The notes beneath the pieces are model-generated. The model saw only the letters and a list, made by a program, of their open reading frames with translations. It did no database searches and was not told the origin of the DNA. Both the position numbers and the translations under genes were made by a program. Shown here one piece after another: positions 12,664 through 19,795 of a stretch of 20,566 bases of DNA. The stretch spans positions 1 to 20,566 of IMG/VR virus record IMGVR_UViG_3300021959_009794; one strand, given 5' to 3'. The DNA is from a virus. The stretch's first letter is position 1. Each line of letters opens with the position of its first letter.

Positions 12664-12828
12664 ATGACAAAACAGGAATTATTTGAGGCGATTGAAGAAA
12701 ATTTCAATACCTTAGCAGAAAACAATGCAGGAACAACAAAAGCCTCACAACAACGAGCTCGTAAAGCAGCAATGGCTATTAAAAACCTAATTACAGATTA
12801 TAAAAAAGCATCTGTAAAAGAACAATAA
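12664..12828 (+). CDS. 54-aa histone H1-like (Hc1-like) protein
   Basis: ATG at 12664 follows an A-rich leader (aataaataaataaaa) and encodes 54 aa ending TAA at 12826-12828. The chain is helical: an acidic half (MTKQELFEAIEENFNTLAEN), then a basic half KASQQRARKAAMAIKNLITDYKKA. The layout with 'G..KA...R.RKA...IK.L...yrk' is that of the short Bacteroidota Hc1/histone H1-like proteins. It may bind phage DNA in the cell. It ends seven bases before a strong terminator and closes the chaperone block. The match is by memory of the pattern, so moderately sure. Confidence 0.72.
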   Translation: MTKQELFEAIEENFNTLAENNAGTTKASQQRARKAAMAIKNLITDYKKASVKEQ

Positions 12829-12834
12829 GGTAAT

Positions 12835-12867
12835 TGGGGGAGTTTTTGTCTCCCCCATTTATTTTTC
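12835..12867 (+). terminator. rho-independent terminator after the chaperone block
   Basis: An eight-pair stem, TGGGGGAG (12835-12842) with CTCCCCCA (12850-12857), loop TTTTTGT, then the T-rich tail TTTATTTTTC. This is the most GC-rich spot nearby and a textbook shape. Its loop supplies the TTG of the following promoter-like element, whose TTTCGTATATTC begins in the T tail. Confidence 0.88.
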
Positions 12868-12875
12868 GTATATTC
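12846..12875 (+). promoter_or_regulatory. promoter-like element before the clamp-loader operon
   Basis: TTG at 12846-12848 (in the terminator loop), 20 bases, TATATT at 12869-12874 in TTTCGTATATTC. The ATG at 12881 begins 6 bases after TATATT, the same spacing as before the clamp gene, so the transcript should be leaderless or nearly so. Confidence 0.65.
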
Positions 12876-12880
12876 ATATT

Positions 12881-13147
12881 ATGGAAGAAACTAAAACAAT
12901 AGAAAAAGATATATTAATCGCTAGGAGGGTACCTCCTGGAGATAAATGGAGACTAATTGCAAATGAACCTAGTGGTCCAGTTCATAAAACTTTAACTGAT
13001 ACTTTAGAAGCTTATATGACTAAAACAGGATTTAAAGGCGAGTATAAATTATCACCACTAGCAGGTAAATTATTTGCTATAGATGCAGAAGAAGTTATAA
13101 TTGAAAAACCAAAAGAACAGAAATTCTCTATATATGGTGAATACTAA
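12881..13147 (+). CDS. 88-aa hypothetical protein ahead of the clamp loader
   Basis: The first gene of the clamp-loader transcript. The 88-aa chain contains [20 protein letters not shown], a helical THKTL-like section ([20 protein letters not shown]) and [17 protein letters not shown]. No known domain is recognised. The last residues, QKFSIYGEY, look a little like a short clamp-binding peptide, which would suit a gene made with the clamp loader, but this is only a resemblance. It overlaps the gp44-like gene by 14 bases. Confidence 0.78.
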   Translation: MEETKTIEKDILIARRVPPGDKWRLIANEPSGPVHKTLTDTLEAYMTKTGFKGEYKLSPLAGKLFAIDAEEVIIEKPKEQKFSIYGEY

Positions 13148-14051
13148 AGAAAATAGTTTATTAAACGAAAAACATAGGCCTACAACTTTAGAAACGTATG
13201 TTGGAAATGAGAGCCTAAAAGCCTCTATTTCTAACCAGTTGGATAATAATGATATTCAAAATTATCTATTTTATGGTCCAGCGGGAACAGGTAAAACCAC
13301 TCTTGCTAAACTGTGCGTTAGAAATCTAGATTGTGATCATCTTTATATTAATGCCTCTGATGAAAGGGGAATTGAAACTATTAGAGATAAAGTATCAAGT
13401 TTTGCAAGTGTTGCTTCTTTTAAACCACTTAAAGTGGTAATTTTGGATGAAGCAGATTTTCTTACAATTCAAGCACAGGCTTCACTTCGTAATATAATTG
13501 AAACATTTTCACGTACCACTAGGTTTATTTTAACCTGTAATTATGTAGAAAGAATTATAGACCCCTTACAATCAAGGTGTCAAACATTTAAAATAGTACC
13601 ACCTACTAAAAAAGAAGTAGCAGCACATTTAGCCACTATTTGTGATATTGAAAGCATTAGTTATGAAGCCCCTGCCATTGGGAAAATTGTTAACAGGTTT
13701 TATCCTGATATTAGAAAAATGCTTAACACTATTCAATCAAGTAGTACTGAAGGTCAATTAAAGATAGATGATTCTTTACTTGTATCTACAGGCTATATGT
13801 CTGCTATAGTAGGTGAATTAAAACAATCTAAACCTCAAATTAAAAAGATAAGACAAATACTCGCTAATTCAAACGTTGATGATTTTGAGGATTTATTTCG
13901 ATATCTATTTGATAATGCTGAAGAATATCTCCCCAATAAGGTAGGTACAGCAGCAATAATAATAAATGAACATCAATATAAAGCAAACTTCCGTTTAGAT
14001 AAGGAAATAAATTGTATAAGTTTAATAACAAATTTAATAAATAATAAATAA
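13134..14051 (+). CDS. Clamp loader large subunit, AAA+ ATPase (T4 gp44-like)
   Basis: A 305-aa AAA+ ATPase that would open the sliding clamp and load it at primer ends with gp62. The open frame goes back to 13101, but the ATG at 13134 gives a sensible N-terminus ([19 protein letters not shown], family ...eKyRP.tl) and a short 14-base overlap. Walker [10 protein letters not shown] is at 48-56, Walker B VVILDEAD with D105-E106-A-D108, sensor 1 LTCNY, and the arginine finger in S147-R148-C149 (SRC motif). Length is close to T4 gp44 (319 aa). The small subunit follows after one intervening gene, not directly as in T4. Confidence 0.95.
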   Translation: MVNTKENSLLNEKHRPTTLETYVGNESLKASISNQLDNNDIQNYLFYGPAGTGKTTLAKLCVRNLDCDHLYINASDERGIETIRDKVSSFASVASFKPLKVVILDEADFLTIQAQASLRNIIETFSRTTRFILTCNYVERIIDPLQSRCQTFKIVPPTKKEVAAHLATICDIESISYEAPAIGKIVNRFYPDIRKMLNTIQSSSTEGQLKIDDSLLVSTGYMSAIVGELKQSKPQIKKIRQILANSNVDDFEDLFRYLFDNAEEYLPNKVGTAAIIINEHQYKANFRLDKEINCISLITNLINNK

Positions 14052-14053
14052 TT

Positions 14054-14302
14054 ATGAATCAAGCACCACAATCACCACAGTTAAACATAGATTTAACTAA
14101 CACAACAGGAATAACTAACGAAGAAGGTGGAAGCATCTTTATGAGTGGAGTTATTTTAAGAAAAATTTCAAAATTTGTAGCAGGAACCGATAATGACGCA
14201 ATCATGCCTATTCCTGTATTTTATGATCCAACAACTATGAAAATCTTAGGTGAAGGAATCCCAGTAGAATTAAGAGAGGAATTAAAAGAGGAATTAGTAT
14301 AA
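14054..14302 (+). CDS. 82-aa protein resembling a marine-phage zinc-ribbon family, without the cysteines
   Basis: An 82-aa gene between the two clamp-loader subunits. The core GGSIFMSGVILRKISKFVAGTDNDAIMPIPVFYDP matches a small family I recall from marine T4-like phages, where the text is roughly 'C..CG...F..G..LRKVS...TG..qD...PIPVF.C..CG'. In those, two CxxC pairs form a zinc ribbon; here both pairs are absent (TNEEGG and YDPTTMK in their places), and the C-terminus is acidic (PVELREELKEELV). It is therefore a metal-free version, if the family link is right. Function unknown. Confidence 0.72.
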   Translation: MNQAPQSPQLNIDLTNTTGITNEEGGSIFMSGVILRKISKFVAGTDNDAIMPIPVFYDPTTMKILGEGIPVELREELKEELV

Positions 14303-14716
14303 ATGAAAAATATATTTGATTGGATAAAGGAGATTAATACAAAAAAATCTCCTTCATCTTCATTTACCGATGATGATTGGAATTTATTCAATTCATATAT
14401 GATACACAGATTTGTATCTCAAAATACAGACTATGTAGAGGTAGTTAATCTTGCACAAGAAATACCACCTCAAGAAAAAACTATGATTTATAATATCTAT
14501 AGAGAATTTATTCCTAAAAATAATAAATGGAATAAATATATTAAATCTACAGTGAAAAAGAAAAACCCTGAATTAATAGATCATTTAAGGGATCATTTTA
14601 AATGTTCATCAAGGGAGGTAAATGAATACCTAATTTTGTTGGATACTGAAGAAATAAGTCGTATATTAGCAAATAGGGGATTAGAAACTAAAGAAATAAA
14701 AAAAATATTAAAATGA
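14303..14716 (+). CDS. Clamp loader small subunit (T4 gp62-like)
   Basis: A 137-aa protein similar in layout to T4 gp62: an N-terminal IFDWIKEINTKK, a D-D-x-x-x-F-N-S-Y-M-I-H-R section (gp62 has an equivalent NaFMvNRalS), then NIYREFIPKNNKWNKYIKSTVKKK and a C-terminal helical part SSREVNEYLILLDTEEI (gp62: vSkeKAkEikrLLt.eqi). It would complete the loader with the gp44-like ATPase. It is shorter than T4 gp62 (187 aa). It starts directly after the preceding stop and overlaps the next gene by 4 bases. Confidence 0.85.
   Translation: MKNIFDWIKEINTKKSPSSSFTDDDWNLFNSYMIHRFVSQNTDYVEVVNLAQEIPPQEKTMIYNIYREFIPKNNKWNKYIKSTVKKKNPELIDHLRDHFKCSSREVNEYLILLDTEEISRILANRGLETKEIKKILK
14639..14668 (+). promoter_or_regulatory. 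promoter-like element inside the gp62-like gene
   Basis: TTG at 14639-14641, 20 bases, TATATT at 14662-14667 within GTCGTATATTA, 45 bases before the ATG at 14713. It lies in coding sequence and has one difference in the TTTCG part, so it is a weaker member of the set. Confidence 0.4.
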
Positions 14717-14937
14717 GTAAATTAGTAGATATGTTAAGGACATCTGCACAAGCAGATAAAGCGAAAGCTATATTATCACTTGAGTTATTAGGTAATAAAG
14801 CAGTTGGTATTGGAGACCATTCAACAGGAGACTTTTATAAAAATGCTGAAGAAGCACTTATTATGTTAGTTGATGCCGATGATAGATTATCAGCACTAGA
14901 TAAGTATTTTAATACTAAAGGATTACTAAATGGGTAG
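14713..14937 (+). CDS. 74-aa hypothetical protein
   Basis: A 74-aa, probably all-helical protein: KLVDMLRTSAQADKAKAILSL, a central GNKAVGIGDHSTGDFYKNAEEAL and a last helix MLVDADDRLSALDKYF. No motif is recognised. It overlaps gp62 by 4 bases (ATGA) and the Nmad1-like gene by 8, so it is locked into the replication operon. I have a vague memory of similar short proteins in marine T4-like phages but cannot name a family. Confidence 0.75.
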   Translation: MSKLVDMLRTSAQADKAKAILSLELLGNKAVGIGDHSTGDFYKNAEEALIMLVDADDRLSALDKYFNTKGLLNG

Positions 14938-15391
14938 TTCAATATCAAAATATTTAGAAGAAAACGTAGGCCATTTTGGTAATAACGCAAAAGAAATAGA
15001 AAAAGTTATGAGCGATAGAGAAATTATGAATGCTAAATCAGGTGTTTCAGAAAAATTAACAATTAAGGTATTTGAAAAAGAATACCCAGAGTTGTCTAAA
15101 GAATTCAAACAAATCCAAGCCGAAATGTATGCAATGTTTGCGGCTAAACATATGGATTATGGGTTAAATAACATATCATTAGGCGGAGATATCGTTAATA
15201 ATAGCGATGATAAAAAATTCTCATTAACTGGGTTAGCTATTAGATTAACGGATAAAATATCGCGTTTAAGAAATTTGATGGTTAATGGTAGAAATTATGT
15301 TAAAGGTGAAGGTATGGAAGATACTTTTATTGATGTAGCTAATTATGGTATAATCGGTCTTTTAGTAGGTCGAGATAAATGGAAAAAATAG
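14930..15391 (+). CDS. Nmad1/DUF1599-like protein (nucleotide modification associated)
   Basis: A 153-aa protein. The block FAAKHMDYGLNNISLGGD, followed by GLAIRLTDKISRLRNLMV and EDTFIDVANYGIIGLLV, gives the DUF1599 pattern (KN.DYG......G..iR..DK..Rl..L....e...D...D..nY..i). This domain was named Nmad1 because it is found in phage and bacterial loci with modified nucleotides; its reaction is not established. The similar acidic/His residues (H, D, E, D) could bind metal. Its presence supports the idea that this phage modifies DNA, in line with the preQ0 genes at 60-3870. Confidence 0.85.
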   Translation: MGSSISKYLEENVGHFGNNAKEIEKVMSDREIMNAKSGVSEKLTIKVFEKEYPELSKEFKQIQAEMYAMFAAKHMDYGLNNISLGGDIVNNSDDKKFSLTGLAIRLTDKISRLRNLMVNGRNYVKGEGMEDTFIDVANYGIIGLLVGRDKWKK

Positions 15392-15392
15392 T

Positions 15393-16364
15393 TTGGCGAA
15401 AAAACTCCCAAGTATAGTAAAAGAAATAAGAAATAATCCACCTTCACCGGTGAATTATGCTTATCAAAAGAATATATCGTATTCTCAAATGTCTATTTAT
15501 AGAGGTTGCCAACATCGTTGGAAACTCCAATATAAAGATAAGATAAAACGATTTACATCTTCGATTCATACTGTATTTGGAACAGCTATTCACGAAGCGA
15601 TGCAACATTATTTAGATGTAGCTTATGAAAAGTCTTTCGCAGCTGCCGATAGGGAAATAGATATACAAGAATACTTTCAAGAAGCTTATATAAGCGAATA
15701 TCAAACTCAATATAAAAAGAATAATGATTCTCATTTTTCTTCTGCTGTTGAAATGAGAGAGTTTTTTGAAGATGGGGTTGCTATTTTAGAATGGTTTAAG
15801 AAAAAACGTAGTAGATATTTTAGTAAAAAAGGTACATATTTAGTTGGTTGTGAAATACCTATTGTAATAGCACCAAATAAAATGTTAAATAACGTGTTAT
15901 ATATGGGGTATCTTGATGTTGTCACATATCATGAAGCAACAGAGACATTTAAGATAATTGACATAAAAACAAGTACTGGGGGATGGAATGATTATGCTAA
16001 AAAAGATGAAAATAAACAATTCCAATTACTCCTCTACAAACAATATTTCTCAGAACAATATGGAATACCTTTAGATAAGATTGAAATTGAATTTTTCATT
16101 CTTAAAAGAAAAGTATTAGATCCTGATGATGAAAAACTTATGTCACCCTATCAAGCTTATAGGGTGCAGCAATTTACACCACCTAGTGGTAAAATTAAAT
16201 TGGGTAGAGCAAAAACTGCTATTAATGATTTTATTAGTGAATGTTTTAACTCTAGTGGGAAAATAAAAGAAAAAGATTACCCAAAACAAGCTTCAAAATG
16301 GAATTGTAATTTCTGTCCTTATAAAGAGGATAAAGAATATTGTGGTGAAGGTATTATATACTAA
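15393..16364 (+). CDS. Cas4/RecB-like PD-(D/E)XK nuclease with Fe-S cysteines
   Basis: A 323-aa nuclease. It opens with S-Y-S-Q-M-S-IYRGC39QHRWKLQY, then FGTAIHEAMQHYL (the GT..H motif), GYLD175V, and D190-I-K192 as the catalytic D...DxK, followed by QFQLLLYKQYF (Q..Y helix). Three C-terminal cysteines C305-NF-C308...C317 with C39 give the 1+3 pattern of the Fe-S cluster in Cas4 and AddB. The start is TTG at 15393, one base after the previous stop; the next ATG (residue 33) would cut into the conserved C39 region. No CRISPR array or cas genes are present, so a role in replication, recombination or host DNA breakdown is more likely. Confidence 0.88.
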   Translation: MAKKLPSIVKEIRNNPPSPVNYAYQKNISYSQMSIYRGCQHRWKLQYKDKIKRFTSSIHTVFGTAIHEAMQHYLDVAYEKSFAAADREIDIQEYFQEAYISEYQTQYKKNNDSHFSSAVEMREFFEDGVAILEWFKKKRSRYFSKKGTYLVGCEIPIVIAPNKMLNNVLYMGYLDVVTYHEATETFKIIDIKTSTGGWNDYAKKDENKQFQLLLYKQYFSEQYGIPLDKIEIEFFILKRKVLDPDDEKLMSPYQAYRVQQFTPPSGKIKLGRAKTAINDFISECFNSSGKIKEKDYPKQASKWNCNFCPYKEDKEYCGEGIIY

Positions 16365-16384
16365 AATAATTATATACGTATACC

Positions 16385-16392
16385 TATAAATA
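16385..16392 (+). promoter_or_regulatory. T4 late-type promoter TATAAATA
   Basis: A perfect TATAAATA octamer in the 50-base gap after the nuclease gene, 22 bases before the ATG at 16415. This is the T4 late -10 consensus recognised through the gp55-type sigma factor. It differs from the TTCGTATATT elements and may mark a switch to late expression of the RHH-like and glycosyltransferase genes. Confidence 0.6.
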
Positions 16393-16414
16393 AACGTTAT
16401 TAAAAATAAAAATT

Positions 16415-16603
16415 ATGGCAGATGCTAAAAAAATGACACTAACTAGTGTTAAAGTGAAAAGTGAATTATTTGAAAATTTTAAAGTTGAATGTGTAAGAAG
16501 AAAATTCTCGTTCCAAAAACTTGCCGATCGTGCTTTGTTTTTGTACCTTACGGATGAAGATTTTAGAAAACAAATTTCAAATCAAACTAATCTTGAATTA
16601 TAA
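16415..16603 (+). CDS. 62-aa ribbon-helix-helix-like protein
   Basis: The 62-aa product starts with a polar tail and a strand (KMTLTSVKVKS), then helix ELFENFKVECVRRK, a turn with FSFQKLADRALFLYLTDEDF and a short end. Strand-helix-helix with this size is the ribbon-helix-helix DNA-binding layout (Arc/MetJ). I recall very similar small proteins with 'LTSVKV...F..FK......FSLQKL..R.L.LY..DE.FR' in marine T4-like phages. It may be a dimeric regulator. It is first behind the late-type promoter and before the glycosyltransferases. Confidence 0.78.
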   Translation: MADAKKMTLTSVKVKSELFENFKVECVRRKFSFQKLADRALFLYLTDEDFRKQISNQTNLEL

Positions 16604-16614
16604 ATTTTAAATAA

Positions 16615-18063
16615 ATGAAAAAAAGTTTTGAACACATTCCTAAAGAACAAAGGAAAAAAATATTATTAGTTTGTGACGATATTAGGGTACATTCAGGTGT
16701 TGCCACAGTTGCAAAAGAAATAGTAATTCATACAGCCCATCATTTCAACTGGGTAAATGTAGCAGGAGCTATTAAACACCCAGAAAAGGGAAAAACATTA
16801 GATATATCTCAATCTGTTAATACAGAAGCAAAAATAGAAGATGCTAATGTGAAATTGTATTGTGTAGATGGTTATGCTCAATCTATTGAAATACAACAGA
16901 TTTTATCTTTTGAAAAACCTGATGCAGTAATGTTAATTACAGATCCTAGATATTTTAAACATATTTTTAATATGGAGGATACTATTAGAAAACAATGTCC
17001 TCTAGTATATTTAAATATTTGGGATGATTACCCAGCACCAATGTATAATAAGCCTTTTTATGAGGCTTGTGATTTGTTAATGGGTATTTCAAAACAAACA
17101 GTAAATATTAATAAGTTAGTTTTAGATGGGGTTGATAATAGTAAAAGAGTATTTAAGTATGTTCCTCATGGTTTAAATCATGAACAATTTTACCCAATAA
17201 ATAAAGAACATGAAGAATTTGAGGAATTTCAAAAATTTAAAGAGGGTATTATAGGAAAAGATACTGAATTTGTAATGTTTTTTAATTCAAGAAATATTCG
17301 TAGAAAACAAATCCCAGATTCAATGTTAGCTTTTAGATCGTTTTTAGATTCTTTACCAAAAGCAAAGGCGGATAAATGTAAATTTATTTTACACACTGAT
17401 TTATCAACGGACCATGGTACAGATTTAGGAGCAGTAGCTGAATATCTGTTTGGAGAAAATTATGAAGAAAATATTGTTTTCTCACACGCAAAACTTTCAA
17501 GAAAACAGTTAAATTGGTTATATAACACAGCAGATGTTCAAATTCTAATCACTTCAAATGAAGGGTGGGGATTAACTCTTACAGAAGCAATGTTAACAGG
17601 TACCCCTACAATTTCTAATGTAACAGGAGGTATGCAAGACCAAATGAGATTTATTGATGAAAATGGTAAATGGTTTGAACCAAGTGCTGATGTTCCTTCT
17701 AACCATAGAGGTACTTATAAAGAACATGGTGAATGGGTATTTCCAGTTTATCCAACTTCAAGATCAGTACAAGGATCACCTCAAACACCTTATATATTTG
17801 ATGATAGATGTGCATGGGAAGATGTTTGTGATAGAATAAAAGAAGTATATGAACTAACACCTAAAGAACGTAAATCCAGAGGATTAAAAGGTAGAGAATG
17901 GGCATTAGGTGATGAAGCAGGGTTTACAGCAGAACACCAAGCTCAAAGAGTAATGGAAGCCTTTGATGAATTATTCTCAGTTTGGGAACCAAGAGGAGAT
18001 TATGAGATAGTTAATGCAACAGAGTATAAAGGAAGATTTTTAAACCATAAAATTACATATTAA
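16615..18063 (+). CDS. GT4-type glycosyltransferase
   Basis: A 482-aa GT-B fold glycosyltransferase. The N-terminal domain starts with KILLVCDDIRVHSGVATVAKEI (GvG-like acceptor loop) and contains KPDAVMLITDPRYF; the C-terminal domain has VPHGLNHEQFYPI, FFNSRNIRRKQIPDSMLAF and the EX7E motif in E316-GWGLTLT-E324-AMLTGTP, the retaining GT4 signature. It would transfer a sugar from an NDP-sugar; the acceptor could be phage DNA, a virion protein or host surface glycan. The stop shares one base with the next gene's ATG. Family clear, substrate unknown. Confidence 0.9.
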   Translation: MKKSFEHIPKEQRKKILLVCDDIRVHSGVATVAKEIVIHTAHHFNWVNVAGAIKHPEKGKTLDISQSVNTEAKIEDANVKLYCVDGYAQSIEIQQILSFEKPDAVMLITDPRYFKHIFNMEDTIRKQCPLVYLNIWDDYPAPMYNKPFYEACDLLMGISKQTVNINKLVLDGVDNSKRVFKYVPHGLNHEQFYPINKEHEEFEEFQKFKEGIIGKDTEFVMFFNSRNIRRKQIPDSMLAFRSFLDSLPKAKADKCKFILHTDLSTDHGTDLGAVAEYLFGENYEENIVFSHAKLSRKQLNWLYNTADVQILITSNEGWGLTLTEAMLTGTPTISNVTGGMQDQMRFIDENGKWFEPSADVPSNHRGTYKEHGEWVFPVYPTSRSVQGSPQTPYIFDDRCAWEDVCDRIKEVYELTPKERKSRGLKGREWALGDEAGFTAEHQAQRVMEAFDELFSVWEPRGDYEIVNATEYKGRFLNHKITY

Positions 18064-19337
18064 TGAGTAAACCAGTTTTTATAATTAGTGCCCCAGTAGA
18101 CACATATAGTGGTTATGGTGCAAGATCAAGAGATATAGTTAAATCTATAGTGGAGTTAGATAAATATGATGTTAAAATCTTAGCACAAAGATGGGGTGAT
18201 ACTCCAACAAATTTTATAGAGGATCATAGTAATTGGAGCTTTTTAAAACCTTTATTAATACCAAACTTAACATCAAAACCTGATATTTGGATGCAGATTA
18301 CAATCCCAAATGAGTTCCAACCAGTAGGTACTTATAATATTGGTTGTACAGCGGGGATTGAAAGTACAGGTTGTGCTTCAACTTGGATTGAAGGATTAAA
18401 TAGAATGAATCTTAATTTAGTATCATCAGAACATAGTAAAAAAGTATTTTCAGATATTAAATTTGAGCAAAGAGATAAAAGAACAAATGTAATCCAGGGA
18501 ATAATTAAATTAGAAAAACCCATAGAAGTTATATTTGAAGGAGTTGATTTGGATACTTATTTTTATAAAAAACCACAAGAAGTAGAATTAGATTTAGATT
18601 CAATAAATGAAACATTTTGTTATTTATTTGTAGGACATTGGATGAATGGTGCTTTTGGTCATGATAGAAAAAATGTTGGATTAATGGTTAGAAATTTCTT
18701 TGACGCCTTTAAGAATAAAAAATCACAACCTGCTTTAATTTTAAAAGCATGTACTGGGAGAAATAGTTATATAAGTAGAGAGGAATTATTAGAAAAAATC
18801 AAAATCATAAAAAAACATTACCCTAAAGGTACTAAATTACCTAATGTTTATATTTTTAATGGTAATTTATCTGATACTCAAATGAATGATTTATATAACC
18901 ATCCTAAAGTAAAATCCATGATTAGCTTTACTAAAGGTGAAGGTTATGGTAGACCTTTAGCAGAATTTGGATTAAGTAAAAAACCTATTATTGCATCAGC
19001 TTGGTCGGGTCATGTTGATTTTTTAACTCAGGGTAATTGTATTTTAGTTCCTGGTCAATTAGAACCAGTACATGCAAGTGCTGCTAATCAGTGGTTATTA
19101 AAAGAAACACAATGGTTTAAAATTGATGATAACGCATCAATAAAAGCACTTAAGGATGTTTACGAAAATTATAAAAAATATATAGTAGGAGCTAAAAAAC
19201 ATGGTCATCATATAAAAACCAATTTTTCATTTGATGCTATGAAAGAATTATTAGGGGATGTATTAGAAAAGAATATACCCTTTATTCCTAAAGAGGTAAA
19301 ATTATCTTTACCACAATTAATAACACCAAAACTATAA
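18063..19337 (+). CDS. Second GT4-type glycosyltransferase
   Basis: A 424-aa GT-B protein of the same family as its upstream neighbour but diverged. It has SGYGARSRDIVKSI near the start, CTAGIESTGCASTWIEGLNRM and LVSSEHSKKVF in the N-terminal domain, VIFEGVDLDTYFY at the domain border and the EX7E site E293-GYGRPLA-E301 in TKGEGYGRPLAEFGLSKKPIIAS. The tandem with the 16615 gene (TAATG overlap) suggests sequential sugar additions. The Cys-rich IGCTAGIESTGCAS block is unusual for GT4 but known to me from phage versions. Confidence 0.88.
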   Translation: MSKPVFIISAPVDTYSGYGARSRDIVKSIVELDKYDVKILAQRWGDTPTNFIEDHSNWSFLKPLLIPNLTSKPDIWMQITIPNEFQPVGTYNIGCTAGIESTGCASTWIEGLNRMNLNLVSSEHSKKVFSDIKFEQRDKRTNVIQGIIKLEKPIEVIFEGVDLDTYFYKKPQEVELDLDSINETFCYLFVGHWMNGAFGHDRKNVGLMVRNFFDAFKNKKSQPALILKACTGRNSYISREELLEKIKIIKKHYPKGTKLPNVYIFNGNLSDTQMNDLYNHPKVKSMISFTKGEGYGRPLAEFGLSKKPIIASAWSGHVDFLTQGNCILVPGQLEPVHASAANQWLLKETQWFKIDDNASIKALKDVYENYKKYIVGAKKHGHHIKTNFSFDAMKELLGDVLEKNIPFIPKEVKLSLPQLITPKL

Positions 19338-19339
19338 GT

Positions 19340-19789
19340 ATGGCACAATACGATGAAATAATACAATGTCCTAAATCAGGCGGTGATTTATGTTATAAAA
19401 TAGAAGTAAGCAAAGATATAACGCAATATATGAGTTTATCATGTGGGTTTATGACAAATACATTAATGAAAGTCGATACAGACTTTTATAAAGAACAAAT
19501 GGTTTTACTTCCCGAATTATATAAGGACTTAGCTTGGTTAGATACCGATACCGAATTAGTATGGTTACCCAACAACATAAATGTTCCTGAATTAGGAATG
19601 GTTTACGCTTCAGGTGCTAATATAGAAGAATGGAAATGGGCGGCAGTTAAAGCTATTAAATTAGATAAAGAAGTTACAAACAAAGATGGATCAAAATCCT
19701 TATATAAACCAGATATGTCTACAGTAGAATATTTTGAAGAGCGTGATTATATAGATGCTCTTTCGTATATTGGGGCATTACCAAGCTAG
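19340..19789 (+). CDS. 149-aa hypothetical protein between glycosyltransferases
   Basis: A 149-aa acidic protein with no domain I recognise. It begins MAQYDEIIQCPKSGGDLCYKIE and continues CGFMTNTLMKVDTDFYKEQM, LAWLDTDTELVWLPNNINVPELGMVYASG, IEEWKWAAVKAIKL and ends in YIDALSYIGALPS. It has three Cys (CP...LCY...SCGF) but no clear zinc site. There is no signal peptide or membrane segment. I recall similar proteins in other marine T4-like phages without an assigned role. Position, 2 bases after one glycosyltransferase and 6 before another, hints at a structural or glycosylation link. Confidence 0.8.
   Translation: MAQYDEIIQCPKSGGDLCYKIEVSKDITQYMSLSCGFMTNTLMKVDTDFYKEQMVLLPELYKDLAWLDTDTELVWLPNNINVPELGMVYASGANIEEWKWAAVKAIKLDKEVTNKDGSKSLYKPDMSTVEYFEERDYIDALSYIGALPS
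19743..19772 (+). promoter_or_regulatory. promoter-like element before the last glycosyltransferase
   Basis: GTG at 19743-19745, 20 bases, TATATT at 19766-19771 within TTTCGTATATTG, 24 bases before the ATG at 19796. It lies in the 3' end of the preceding gene, but the 10-base core and spacing match the intergenic copies. Confidence 0.5.
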
Positions 19790-19795
19790 ATAAAT

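Noticed and set aside
13101-13133. Upstream start of the gp44-like gene
   Set aside because: It would add 11 residues with no family match and lengthen the overlap to 47 bases; ATG at 13134 fits better.
15393-16364. CRISPR-Cas locus suggested by the Cas4-like nuclease
   Set aside because: No repeat-spacer array and no other cas genes in the window; Cas4-like nucleases are common in phages without CRISPR.
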